The notes below the pieces were generated by a model, which saw nothing but the letters and a program-made list of their open reading frames with translations, was not told where the DNA came from and did not search any database. A program made the translations under genes and the position numbers. A DNA stretch of 45,882 bases, from positions 1 to 45,882 of the forward strand of contig JAODNN010000163.1 in assembly GCA_025465355.1 (NCBI GenBank), read 5' to 3'. Position 1 is the first letter of the stretch; each line of letters starts with the position of its first letter. Below, in pieces: positions 1 through 8,125 of this stretch. The stretch comes from Blastococcus sp. GTDB lineage: Bacteria; Actinomycetota; Actinomycetes; Mycobacteriales; Geodermatophilaceae.

Positions 1-559
1 CGATGGCGCAGTGCACGTAGTCATAGCCGACCCTGCGGCCGGCCAGCTGTTCGTTGCGACTGTGGTGGCCCTGGGCAGAGCCACGGCCGTGAGCGCGCCA
101 GCCGCCGCCGGGCCGAATGGCGCCCAGCTTCTTGACGTCGACGTGCACCAGCTCGCCAGGACGGTCGCGCTCGTAGCGGCGGACCAGTTGCCCAGTGGGC
201 CGGTCCAGCCAGGCCAGCCGGTGCATCCCGTGGCGGTGCAGCACCGCGTGCACGGTCGAAGGGGCGAGCCCGACCAGCGGAGCGATCCGGGCAGGACCCA
301 GCTTCCTGGCGGCCCGCAACGCGAGCACCTGCCGCTCGAGCGCCGGCGGTGTCTTGCCGGGTAACCGATGGGCACGACTGGGCCGATCGTGCAGGCCCGC
401 GAACCCTTCGGCCCGCCAGCGAGCAAGCCACTTGTAGCCGGTAGCACGGGAGACGTTGAGCTCGACGACGACATGCGCCACCGGCCGGCCCAGCTCGACC
501 ACTCGGCGGACGAGTTCGGCGCGGCCATGCACGGTCAGACGAGCATTAGCGTGAGACAC
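1..559 (-). CDS. IS481 family transposase, N-terminal part (cut by window edge)
   Basis: DDE transposase of the IS481/IS3-like group, seen for its first 186 residues. The start is GTG at 559, giving V-S-H-A-N-A-R-L-T-V-H-G, the usual N-terminus of this family. A helix-turn-helix stretch follows (LNVSRATGYKWLARW, about residues 40-54). A linker then carries GLHDRPSRAHRLP, and a second HTH-like segment contains RIAPLVGLAPSTVHAVLHR. The catalytic core begins with GELVHVDVKKLG, where the D of HVD is the first DDE acidic residue. The remaining catalytic residues lie outside the window. The reading frame is open throughout, so the gene is not visibly broken here. Confidence 0.85.
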   Translation of the reverse strand, partial: MSHANARLTVHGRAELVRRVVELGRPVAHVVVELNVSRATGYKWLARWRAEGFAGLHDRPSRAHRLPGKTPPALERQVLALRAARKLGPARIAPLVGLAPSTVHAVLHRHGMHRLAWLDRPTGQLVRRYERDRPGELVHVDVKKLGAIRPGGGWRAHGRGSAQGHHSRNEQLAGRRVGYDYVHCAI

Positions 560-663
560 GAGACCTCCGGGCTGTTCGGTATGGCATCAGCACCCACACC
601 TTCGTCCGGAGGTCTCCTCACATCTCAGCCCAGCACGCGTCAACAACGGTCATGGGCACTACA
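1..663 (-). mobile_element. IS481-family insertion sequence, one end and part of the transposase
   Basis: The left part of the window is one end of an IS481-type element; the rest lies outside. The transposase reads leftwards off the edge. Its 5' flank contains CACGCGTCAACA (634-645) and then ...GGGCACTACA, so on the minus strand the element would begin TGTAGTGCCC at 663, with the TGT end typical of the family. Immediately outside is CCTAGG (664-669). This fits the NCTAGN target that IS481 is known to prefer and duplicate. The exact end is inferred because the other inverted repeat is not visible. Confidence 0.72.
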
Positions 664-727
664 CCTAGGCGAGGCTCGTAGCGCGGGGTGGAGGTGGTGA
701 ACCCCCGGCGGCGGCCGCTCTCCGACT

Positions 728-930
728 GCTAGCGTGACCGGGCCGTGGTGCTCGGGAATCCGGTGGGACACCGGAGCGGCCCTCGCCACTGTGAGCAGGA
801 GAACCCTCCCCGCGCCGTCTGAGACGGCAGCCACTGGACACGTGTCCGGGAAGGCGGGTGGGGGCGTCAGGTCACTGACGCCTGCGAGCCAGGAGACCGG
901 CCACGGCACCGGAAACACCGAATCCACGAG
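728..930 (+). promoter_or_regulatory. Cobalamin (B12) riboswitch
   Basis: The leader of the Ni/Co transporter has the landmarks of an adenosylcobalamin aptamer. It opens with GGTGCTCGGGAATCCGGTG (747-765), a GGGACACCGG hairpin and CGCCACTGTGAG (784-795). A second CAGCCACTGG follows at 829-838. The B12 box AGCCAGGAGACCGGCC is at 887-902. The closing stem pairs CCGTGG (743-748) with CCACGG (901-906). The aptamer ends about 20 bases before the ribosome binding site, so control is probably by masking translation. The family is known to switch off B12 and cobalt-uptake genes when cobalamin is plentiful. Confidence 0.9.
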
Positions 931-949
931 GTGCTGGAAGAGGCCGCCC

Positions 950-2044
950 ATGGCATCCCTGTCCGTTCCGCCGACCCGGCTCGACCGCAGGGAGTGGCGC
1001 CAACTCGCGGTGCTGCTCGGCGTCATTTCCGTGATGACCGCTGTCGGGTGGGTGGTGCTGGCGACCCTGGTCGCACCCCGCGAGTTCGCGATCGGCACAC
1101 AGGTCTTCGGTGTCGGGCTGGGGGTGACGGCCTACACGCTGGGGGTGCGGCATGCCTTCGATGCCGATCACATCGCCGCGATCGACAACACCACCCGCAA
1201 ACTGATGACTGAAGGGCGGCGTCCGGTCTCGGTCGGCTTCTGGTTCGCGCTCGGTCACGCCACCGTCGTGGCTCTGCTGACCGCCGGAACGGCGGCGGGA
1301 ACGCGTTTCGTCGTCGGGCTGACCGACGGCGATTCCGCGGCGCGACATGCGCTCGGCGCCGTCAGCACGAGTGTGTCGGGACTCTTCCTGTACCTCATCG
1401 CTGCCTTCAACCTGGTCGCGTTCCTCGGTGTCGCCCGCGTCTACCGGGAGGCGCGCGCCGGCCGCTTCGACCCCACCGCGCTGGAGCGGGCGCTCGACGG
1501 GCGCGGGCTGCTGAACCGGATCCTCCGGCCGTTGCTGCGCTCGATCAGCCACCCGGCCCAGATGTACCCGGTCGGGCTGCTGTTCGGGATCGGGTTCGAC
1601 ACGGCCACTGAGGTGACGCTGTTGGTGCTCGCCGGGTCGGGAGCCGCAGCTGGACTGCCCTGGTACGCGGTGCTCGTGCTGCCCCTGCTCTTCGCCGCGG
1701 GCATGACTCTGTTCGACACCCTCGACGGCGCCTTCATGACGGTGGCCTACCAGTGGGCCTTCGCCCACCCCGTCCGGAAGCTCTACTACAACCTGACGAT
1801 CACCGGTCTGTCCGTCACGGTCGCCCTGCTCATCGGCACCATCGAACTGGTCGGGGTCCTGCACTCGAGGCTTCGGTGGAGCGACGGCGTGAGCACCTGG
1901 ATCGCCGGCATGGACCTCAACAATGTGGGGTTCGCCATCGCCGGACTGTTCGTCCTCGTGTGGGCAGTCGCGATCAGCTATTGGAAGCTCGCGAGGGTGG
2001 AGCACCGCTGGCCTTCTCCGGCTCCCTCGGAACCCGAGTCCTAG
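950..2044 (+). CDS. NiCoT family nickel/cobalt permease (HoxN/NixA-like)
   Basis: Integral membrane secondary transporter for Ni2+ or Co2+, 364 residues. The family signature RHAFDADHIAAIDN is at about residues 67-80. Two other NiCoT blocks follow: GFWFALGHATVV (about 96-107) and LFGIGFDTATEV. Several hydrophobic helices span the rest. The ATG at 950 was chosen because GGAAGAGG lies 6 bases before it and it follows the riboswitch. Upstream in-frame ATGs fall inside the aptamer and cannot be the start. Control by a cobalamin riboswitch argues that cobalt for B12 synthesis is the physiological cargo rather than nickel; this is inference from context. The 3' end converges on the hemerythrin gene with an 18-base gap. 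Confidence 0.9.
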   Translation: MASLSVPPTRLDRREWRQLAVLLGVISVMTAVGWVVLATLVAPREFAIGTQVFGVGLGVTAYTLGVRHAFDADHIAAIDNTTRKLMTEGRRPVSVGFWFALGHATVVALLTAGTAAGTRFVVGLTDGDSAARHALGAVSTSVSGLFLYLIAAFNLVAFLGVARVYREARAGRFDPTALERALDGRGLLNRILRPLLRSISHPAQMYPVGLLFGIGFDTATEVTLLVLAGSGAAAGLPWYAVLVLPLLFAAGMTLFDTLDGAFMTVAYQWAFAHPVRKLYYNLTITGLSVTVALLIGTIELVGVLHSRLRWSDGVSTWIAGMDLNNVGFAIAGLFVLVWAVAISYWKLARVEHRWPSPAPSEPES

Positions 2045-2062
2045 CTGGGCTGCCCGGCGACG

Positions 2063-2635
2063 TCAGTCCGAGGACGACTTGGAGAAGGCGTCCCGCGCCC
2101 GGTCCAGCATCGCCACGAACGGGCCGGCCACGTAGTTGGCGGCCGTCGTCCTCGCCGATGGGTGCGGGTGCGTCGGAGCCAGCTTCTCGGCCGTCCGCAC
2201 GCGGTCGCGTGCCTTGACCAGGGCCTCCGGATCGGTGTTCTGCCGCAGCAGCGGGAATTCCTGCGTCTCCTCGGCGTCGGCGTGGGCGAGGACCGAGGCG
2301 CGGAACGCCGTGAACTTCTCGGTGAACGCCGGCGTGTTCACGTCCATCTTCTCGAGGTCGGCCAGCACCTCCTTGGCCTCGTTCTCCTCGGCCATGCGCT
2401 TGTCGGCGATCTCGTCACCGGCGGGGGCCTTGCGGGTCAGTGGCCGGACGATCATCTCCTCGGCCGTCTCGTGGCGAGCCAGCATCTCGCGCGCCTCGTC
2501 GAAGAGGCGCTGCCGCTCGTCCCCGGTCGCGGTCAGCACGTCGCCCAACAGGCCGCGTACCTGCTGGTGCTGCCTGAGCAGGAACTCGATGACATCGCTG
2601 GCGTCGTCGTTGTTCGCGCGGACGTTCTCGGTCAT
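2063..2635 (-). CDS. Hemerythrin HHE domain-containing protein
   Basis: Cytoplasmic four-helix protein of 190 residues, probably with a di-iron site. The N-terminal half shows HHE-type ligands: H23 in RQHQQV, H55 and E59 in ARHETAEE, and H118 and E122 in LAHADAEE. These are followed by a charged C-terminal tail ending in FSKSSSD. Actinobacterial HHE proteins are linked to oxygen, NO or oxidative-stress sensing, but the exact role is not shown by the sequence. The start at 2635 is preceded by GAGAGGAAG with 8-base spacing. A short cysteine-rich reading frame ends in the same ATGA (see the 2636-2985 entry). Confidence 0.88.
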   Translation of the reverse strand: MTENVRANNDDASDVIEFLLRQHQQVRGLLGDVLTATGDERQRLFDEAREMLARHETAEEMIVRPLTRKAPAGDEIADKRMAEENEAKEVLADLEKMDVNTPAFTEKFTAFRASVLAHADAEETQEFPLLRQNTDPEALVKARDRVRTAEKLAPTHPHPSARTTAANYVAGPFVAMLDRARDAFSKSSSD

Positions 2636-2985
2636 GCCGGGACTTCCTCTCCCATGCGCATGCACGCGGCGTCTGCTCCACCGCTCCCCGTGAGGCGCGG
2701 GCCGCCGAGGTGCACGGTGCACGTCCGGCAGGCCATGTCCTCCGCCTCGAAGCGTTGCACGGCACGCCGACGCGCGCAGGTCGCGAGACCCATGCCGAAG
2801 AGCGGCCCTTCCGGCGCACGATCTCGGGCACCGGGAGGATGCTCACCGGCCTCAGCCGCGCTGCCCGGGGTGGCATGGGGTGCCGTCTGCGGTCAGGCTG
2901 GAACCGCCGGAACGCGCCCCGGGATCGGGGCCCGGCGCCAGGACGGTCGCCACCCGGCTCCGGCAGGCCCCGGGAGGGGACGAAC
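2636..2985. other. Intergenic stretch between the divergent hemerythrin and hflX genes
   Basis: About 350 bases with no supported gene. A minus-strand frame (2793-2632, 53 codons, containing MACRTCTVHL) ends in an ATGA overlap with the hemerythrin start. It has five cysteines, but no ribosome binding site and no family I recognise, so I do not call it. Promoters for both flanking genes should lie here, but I could not pick convincing -35/-10 pairs. Confidence 0.4.
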
Positions 2986-4155
2986 ATGCCAGGGACATGG
3001 CTGCTCGGCGAGCGGGGCGCCGAGACCGACCGTTATGAGGACACCGGAACGGACGGTGACCAGCGGCCCCGTGCGGTGCTTCTGGGGCTGCGCGGCGACG
3101 CCACGGCGGAGCACGACCCGCTGGACGAGCTCGAGCGGCTCGCCGAGACCGACGACGTCGCAGTGGTCGACCGGCTGGTGCAGAACCGCGACCGCCCCGA
3201 CCCCGCCACCTACCTCGGGTCGGGCAAAGTCACCGAGTTGGCTGATCTGGTGCGGTCGCACGACGCGGGGATCGTGATCGCGGACGGCGAACTGAGTCCC
3301 GCTCAGCTGCGCAATCTGGAGGATCGGGTCGGCGCCCGGGTGGTCGACCGGACGGCATTGATCCTCGACATCTTCGCCCAGCACGCACGCAGCAGCGAGG
3401 GCAAGGCGCAGGTCGAGCTGGCCCAGCTGGCGTACCAGCTTCCGCGGCTGCGCGGCCAGGGCGCGGCGATGTCCCGTGTGGGCGGCGGCCGGGTAGCGGG
3501 TGGGGCCGGGATGGGTGTCCGCGGGCCGGGTGAGATGCGGCTGGAGAGCGAGCGCCGGCACCTGCGCAGGCGGATGACCACCCTGCGCAACCAGCTCGTG
3601 CAGACGGCGCGACGCCGGCAGCGGACCCGCGCCCGGCGCCGGCGCAACCGCGTTCCGTCGGTGGCGATCACCGGCTACACCAATGCCGGGAAGTCGGCTC
3701 TCCTCAATCGGCTCACCGGTGCCGATGCCCTGGTGCAGGACGCCCTGTTCGCGACGCTGGATCCGACCGTCCGGCGCGCCACCACAGCGGAGGGTGACGG
3801 CTACACGCTCACCGACACGGTCGGCTTCGTACGCCACCTGCCGCACCAGCTCGTCGACGCCTTCCGTTCCACGCTGGAGGAGGTCGCCGACACCGATCTG
3901 ATCCTCCACGTGGTGGACGCCTCGGCTCCCGACGCGATGGACCAGGTGACGGCGGTGCGCGGGGTGCTGTGGGAGATCGGTGCGCGAGACCGCCCCGAGC
4001 TGCTGGTCCTGAACAAGACCGACATCGCTCCCCCCGAGTGGCTCGCTGCCCTGCAGCGGGCCTATCCGTCGGCCGTGCCGGTCTCCGCCCTCACCGGTGA
4101 GGGGATCGACGACCTGCGGCGCGCGATCTCGCCGGCCCTCGCGCTGAGCGAGTGA
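2986..4155 (+). CDS. hflX: Ribosome-associated GTPase HflX
   Basis: Cytoplasmic GTPase that splits or rescues stalled ribosomes, 389 residues. The N-terminal HflX domain includes GSGKVTELADLV and the conserved VVDRTALILDIFAQHARSSE. The glycine-rich segment GGGRVAGGAGMGVRGPGE, an arginine-rich helical linker and then the G domain follow. G-domain motifs are G1 GYTNAGKS (230-237), G3 DTVGF (277-281), G4 NKTD (343-346) and G5 SAL (367-369). The start at 2986 has GGGAGGGG six bases upstream; longer in-frame extensions lack homology. The gene stands alone between the hemerythrin and the oxidase-fold protein. In many actinobacteria hflX sits near lexA/miaA, which is not the case here. Confidence 0.95.
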   Translation: MPGTWLLGERGAETDRYEDTGTDGDQRPRAVLLGLRGDATAEHDPLDELERLAETDDVAVVDRLVQNRDRPDPATYLGSGKVTELADLVRSHDAGIVIADGELSPAQLRNLEDRVGARVVDRTALILDIFAQHARSSEGKAQVELAQLAYQLPRLRGQGAAMSRVGGGRVAGGAGMGVRGPGEMRLESERRHLRRRMTTLRNQLVQTARRRQRTRARRRRNRVPSVAITGYTNAGKSALLNRLTGADALVQDALFATLDPTVRRATTAEGDGYTLTDTVGFVRHLPHQLVDAFRSTLEEVADTDLILHVVDASAPDAMDQVTAVRGVLWEIGARDRPELLVLNKTDIAPPEWLAALQRAYPSAVPVSALTGEGIDDLRRAISPALALSE

Positions 4156-4266
4156 GGCGACGGTCAACGGCTTCCTCGGCCCGAGCCACGCGCCGTTCGA
4201 ATGGTCTGTGAGCGGGCGTGACGTTCGCCCGTTCCCGTGATGCCGGCAGTGCAGGATCATCTCGGC

Positions 4267-4716
4267 ATGCCGGGACAGACTCAGCACCAGTTCGACGAAC
4301 TCGATGCCGCCGAGTGCCTGCGCCTCCTGGCCTCGTCGCCGGTCGGCCGCTTGGGCTTCACCGAACGCGCTCTTCCGTGGATCCTGCCCGTGTTCTTCAC
4401 TGTCCGCGCCGGTGAGGTGATCATGAGCTGTCTTCCCGGCGGCAAGGTCAAGAGCGCCAGCCGGGGCGACATCGTCGCCTTCGAGGCCGATGGCTACGAC
4501 GCCGAGACGCGGGAGGGCTGGTGCGTCAACGTCCTCGGCCCCAGCCGGCTCATTACCGAGGCCGACCAGGTCGCAGCCCTCAGTCAGCTGGATTTCGCCC
4601 CATGGACCGACGAGCAGGATCGGCAGTACATCGCCCTCCGTATCGAGGCACTGAGTGGGCGGAGGGTGATCCGGCAGCCTGTGGCAGCGGCGGCACCCGC
4701 TTTCGGCGCCCGCTGA
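4267..4716 (+). CDS. Pyridoxamine 5'-phosphate oxidase family protein (split-barrel flavin fold)
   Basis: Small cytoplasmic protein of 149 residues with the FMN-binding split barrel. The family-typical opening ECLRLLASSPVGRLGF is followed by LPWILPVFFTV. VAFEADGYDAETREGWCVNVLG gives the central strands. Such proteins bind FMN, F420 or heme and act on varied substrates; the nitroimidazole-reductase-like subgroup looks closest, but the substrate cannot be read. The ATG at 4267 fits the usual N-terminus (residues before DELDAAECLRLL). GTG 4237 and ATG 4240 are alternatives with no better ribosome binding site. It is 111 bases downstream of hflX and converges on asnB. Confidence 0.82.
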   Translation: MPGQTQHQFDELDAAECLRLLASSPVGRLGFTERALPWILPVFFTVRAGEVIMSCLPGGKVKSASRGDIVAFEADGYDAETREGWCVNVLGPSRLITEADQVAALSQLDFAPWTDEQDRQYIALRIEALSGRRVIRQPVAAAAPAFGAR

Positions 4717-4755
4717 CGGCAGTCACGGACCGTGCCGGGGAGGGCGCCATGGTGT

Positions 4756-6621
4756 TCAGACGTTCACCGTGACGCCGTAGTCGCCCAGCCACGCGTTCAT
4801 CGTCAGGACCTGCTCGAAGCGCATCCGCGCGGCCATCCCGGAAGCCGTCCCCACCGGCGCGGCGAGTCGCTCCCGGACCGCGTTCGCGTCGAGGAGCGGT
4901 GTCACGGGGCCGCGCGTGTCCAGAAGTGCGGCGACCCGCCTGCGCAGCTCTCGCTCGTAGCGGGCATCCTGCGTCGACGGATAGGGGCTCTTCACCCGCT
5001 GGACCACGGAATCCGGCAGCAGGTCCGCGGTGGCCGCCCGCAGGAGGCTCTTCTCACGGCCGTCGAAGGTCTTGTGCGCCCACGGCGTGCCGAAGACGTA
5101 CTCGACGAGACGGTGGTCGCAGAACGGGACCCGTACCTCCAGCCCCACGGCCATGCTCATGCGGTCCTTGCGGTCGAGCAGCAGGGGCAGGAACCGAGTG
5201 AGGTAGAGATAGCAGATCTGCCGCATCCGCCGCTCGTGCCGATCGTCGGCGGGCGGTCCGGTGAGCTCGGGCACCTGCGCCAGCGCCGTCCGGTACTGCG
5301 CCTCGATGTAGCCCGGCAGGTCGAGTTCCTCGATCAGGGCGGCGTCCCACAGGCCGGGGTCGGACGGGTCACGGCGCATCATCCGTCCGGCCAGCCACGG
5401 GAAGGTGTCGGCGGCGACGGTGTCGGCGTCGTGGAAGTCGCGGTACCCGCCGAACACCTCGTCGGCCGACTCGCCCGACAAGGCCACCGTCGACTGTTCC
5501 CGGACGCTGCGGAACAGCAGGTAGAGCGAGGTGTCCATGTCCCCCATGCCGGAGGGCAGGTCGCGCGCGTGCAGGGTGGCCGACCGGACGTCGGCGTCCA
5601 TCAGCTGCCCGGTGGACAGGGTGATGTCGCTGTGCTCGGTACCGACGAACTGCGCCACCTCGTGCACGTAGGGCGCGTCCGGCGTGCCGCGGAGGTCGTC
5701 GGCGGTGAAGTTCTCGGTGTAGCCGGTGAAGTCGACGGCGAACGAGCGCACCCGGCCGGCGGCGGAGCGGGCGGCCAGCGCGGTGAGAGCGGAAGAGTCG
5801 AGGCCACCGGACAGCAGCGTGCACAGGGGGACGTCGGCGATGAGCTGGCGTTGCGCTATGTCCTCCAGCAGCACGCGGACGTGCCGCACCGTCGTCGGCA
5901 CGTCGTCGGTGTGCCCGGTGTCGGTCAGGGCCCAGTAGCGCTGCTCGCTGATGCCGGCGCGGCTGACCCGGACGATGTGGCCGGGCGGCACCTCGCGCAG
6001 CCCACGGAAGACGGCATGGTGGGGATCGGCGACGAAGCCGAGCGCCCGGCGCAGGCCGTCGGCGTCCACGACACGCTCGGCCAGCGGGTTGGCGAGGATC
6101 GCCTTGGGCTCGGAGCCGAAGAGCACGCCGTCGCTGGTCGGGTAGTAGTAGAGCGGCTTGATCCCCAGCCGGTCACGGACCAGCACCAGTTCATCGGTCG
6201 CGGTGTCCCAGAGCGCGTACGCGAACATGCCGTTGAGCTCCCGCACCGCGTCGCGCGGGTCGCGCCGGCCCCATTCCCGGTGCGCGTGCAGAACCACCTC
6301 CGTGTCGCTGTTCGTCCTGAACCGGTGGCCCTCGAGTGCCAGCCGTTCGCGGAGCTCACGAAAGTTGTAGGTCTCGCCGCTGTAGACCAGGGCAGTGGTG
6401 TCGGGGCCGGCGTCCTGCGCGACGGTCATGGGCTGGTGGCCGCCGGGCACGTCGATCACGGCGAGCCGGCGGTGCCCCAGCGCGGCATGCGTGTCGACGT
6501 ACGTGCCCTCGTCGTCGGGACCGCGGCACGCCATGGTCGCGGTCATGTCTGCCAGGACTTGCCGGGCGCTCGCCTCACCGAGATCGCGCTCGTAGTCCAC
6601 CCAACCGCTGATGCCGCACAA
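4756..6621 (-). CDS. asnB: Asparagine synthase (glutamine-hydrolysing), class B
   Basis: Makes asparagine from aspartate, ATP and glutamine nitrogen, 621 residues. The N-terminal Ntn glutaminase domain must start with a free cysteine after Met removal. That fixes the start at an unusual TTG (6621-6619), giving M-C-G-I-S-G-W. A full Shine-Dalgarno GGAGGTGA (6634-6627) lies five bases before the TTG. Glutaminase-domain blocks are CRGPDDEGTY, LGHRRLAVID and LNGMFAYALWD. The synthetase domain has the PP-loop SGGLDSS (271-277) and SGESADEVFGGYRDF. DHRLVEYVFGTPWAHK and KSLLRAA close the domain. Some amidotransferases of natural-product pathways share this architecture, but no biosynthetic genes are nearby. 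The upstream gene on this strand is a methyltransferase 214 bases away. Confidence 0.92.
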   Translation of the reverse strand: MCGISGWVDYERDLGEASARQVLADMTATMACRGPDDEGTYVDTHAALGHRRLAVIDVPGGHQPMTVAQDAGPDTTALVYSGETYNFRELRERLALEGHRFRTNSDTEVVLHAHREWGRRDPRDAVRELNGMFAYALWDTATDELVLVRDRLGIKPLYYYPTSDGVLFGSEPKAILANPLAERVVDADGLRRALGFVADPHHAVFRGLREVPPGHIVRVSRAGISEQRYWALTDTGHTDDVPTTVRHVRVLLEDIAQRQLIADVPLCTLLSGGLDSSALTALAARSAAGRVRSFAVDFTGYTENFTADDLRGTPDAPYVHEVAQFVGTEHSDITLSTGQLMDADVRSATLHARDLPSGMGDMDTSLYLLFRSVREQSTVALSGESADEVFGGYRDFHDADTVAADTFPWLAGRMMRRDPSDPGLWDAALIEELDLPGYIEAQYRTALAQVPELTGPPADDRHERRMRQICYLYLTRFLPLLLDRKDRMSMAVGLEVRVPFCDHRLVEYVFGTPWAHKTFDGREKSLLRAATADLLPDSVVQRVKSPYPSTQDARYERELRRRVAALLDTRGPVTPLLDANAVRERLAAPVGTASGMAARMRFEQVLTMNAWLGDYGVTVNV

Positions 6622-6835
6622 TTCGGTCACCTCCGTTGGCCTACGCAACGTTCACCGACAAGTGTGCGTCGGGAACGGGCGTCTCGACCGGACGAGGACC
6701 ATCTGCCGTAACGCAGCAGCGGTCGAGCCGGGTGGCCGCGTCGAGCGCCAACCCAGCATCGGTCCCGGCGGGGGTGGCACGCGCCCGCGGCATCCTCGGG
6801 GAGCTAGGGCGTGACTCTCACGTACGACGCAGCCG

Positions 6836-7495
6836 TCACCAGGACTTCCGTGCGATGAGAAAACCTTGCGGGACCTTCGCCGCCGCACTTGTCGACTCGG
6901 GCGCTTTGACGAGGCGGACGGTGAGCTCGAATCCTGTGTCGTCGAGCAACGCGACGACGGCGTCGGGTTGCAGACGGTGAAAGTCGAGCGAGACCTCGTG
7001 GCCGAAAGCCTCATCAAGGTGCAGGGTGTCGTCGCCGATCTGGAAAGCCAGTAGCGCGTAGCCGCCGGGTCGGAGCACCCGGTAGAACTCGCTGATCACT
7101 CGCGGCCGCTGGGGGACGGGGACGTGGATGAGTGAGTACCAGGCAACCACTCCGGCCACGCTCGCGTCCGCGACATCAAGTGCGCCCATCTCCCCCACGT
7201 CGAAGCTGACCTCGGGGTGTTCACGACGCGCGAGCTCGACCATGGCCGGTGACAGATCGATCCCGCGCACGGTCAGCCCGAGCTGGTGGAGGTGCGCCGC
7301 GACGCTTCCCGGTCCGCTGCCGACTTCGAGCAGCTGCGGGTCAGGGTGGTCCCGCCGAACCATCTCGGCGAACCCGCTCAGCAGCGCCCGGTCCAGCGGG
7401 GCGTCGTCGAGCTCGGCGCGGAACAGCTCGGCGTATTGCTCGGCTATGACGTCGTAGCTGCTCCTTGGTGCGATCAGGTGCACCGTCTCGGTCAC
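6836..7495 (-). CDS. Class I SAM-dependent methyltransferase
   Basis: Soluble Rossmann-fold methyltransferase of 219 residues, acceptor unknown. Motif I is LLEVGSGPGSVAAHL. It is followed by the acidic ribose-binding GIDLSPAMVELAR, the GEMGALDVADASVAGVVAWYSLIHV block, and VLRPGGYALLAFQIG. The protein is a full-length Methyltransf_11/25-type domain with a small C-terminal strand pair. The start is taken as GTG 7495 (V/M-T-E-T-V-H-L-I), since the residues before it look like non-coding arginine-rich translation. No good ribosome binding site is visible. It may be transcribed with asnB, but a 214-base gap argues against tight coupling. Confidence 0.82.
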   Translation of the reverse strand: MTETVHLIAPRSSYDVIAEQYAELFRAELDDAPLDRALLSGFAEMVRRDHPDPQLLEVGSGPGSVAAHLHQLGLTVRGIDLSPAMVELARREHPEVSFDVGEMGALDVADASVAGVVAWYSLIHVPVPQRPRVISEFYRVLRPGGYALLAFQIGDDTLHLDEAFGHEVSLDFHRLQPDAVVALLDDTGFELTVRLVKAPESTSAAAKVPQGFLIARKSW

Positions 7496-7698
7496 GGCAC
7501 GCAGGCTACGAAGCCAGCAACGACCTCTGGTCGCCGGTACCGGTCGTAGCTGACCGGGGTCCGCCACGCGGGCCGCGACGCTCCCGGCGCGCCTGCGGTC
7601 CCGGGGGCTCGGGCATCACGGCCTGGAAGCAGCGTCGGCCTGGGTGACCAACACCGCAAAGGATGTCGTCCCCCACCCGTCCCTCGAGCTGGCCCCGG

Positions 7699-8088
7699 CT
7701 ACCCCCCGGTGATCGACCCGATCATGACGAATGACTTCCGGACGGTCTCGTGTATCTGCCATGTGCCACGCCACCCCTGGGGCAGGACGAGCAGCGATCC
7801 GGGTCGCAGATCAGCACTGGCCCCGTCGACACCGGTCACCGTCGCCGTGCCGCTGAGGATCTGACAGACCTCCGTGCACTCCGAGCGGTCCGCGGTGAAC
7901 TCACCCGGTCCGCATTCCCATACACCGCCCGACGTGGGCGGTTCGGCGTGCCAGACGCCCAGCGTCGACTCGACCTGTCCCGTGCGGCTCGTCGGCTTGG
8001 GCACCGGGGCCGGCAAGGTCACGGCGTCGGCGTTGATGTGGCGGAGCGTGACCGTCTCGCCGGCGGTGGATCCGGATGTGTCTGTCAT
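7699..8088 (-). CDS. Cupin domain protein (Cupin_3/DUF861 type)
   Basis: Single beta-barrel protein of 129 residues and the last gene of the polyamine-type operon. The barrel shows VWECGPGEFTADRSECTEVCQILSGTATV followed by DLRPGSLLVLPQGWRGTWQIHETVRKSFVMIG. This is the arrangement of small cupins related to ureidoglycine aminohydrolase. The metal-ligand histidines of classical cupins are mostly absent, as is common for Cupin_3 members. Homologues often accompany polyamine and amine-oxidase operons, where a role in substrate binding or turnover is suspected but not established. GGGAG precedes the ATG by 10 bases; the flavin oxidase gene ends 37 bases upstream. Confidence 0.83.
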   Translation of the reverse strand: MTDTSGSTAGETVTLRHINADAVTLPAPVPKPTSRTGQVESTLGVWHAEPPTSGGVWECGPGEFTADRSECTEVCQILSGTATVTGVDGASADLRPGSLLVLPQGWRGTWQIHETVRKSFVMIGSITGG

Positions 8089-8125
8089 AGTGAAATGTCT
8101 CCCTTCAGGTCCAGGTCGGGCCGGC

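Noticed and set aside
2632-2793. Cysteine-rich 53-codon frame overlapping the hemerythrin start
   Set aside because: The ATGA overlap and five cysteines are suggestive, but there is no ribosome binding site and no recognised family.
4732-6711. Long plus-strand open frame opposite asnB
   Set aside because: It is an antisense shadow of asnB in GC-rich DNA, with low-complexity H/R/V-rich translation and no domain.
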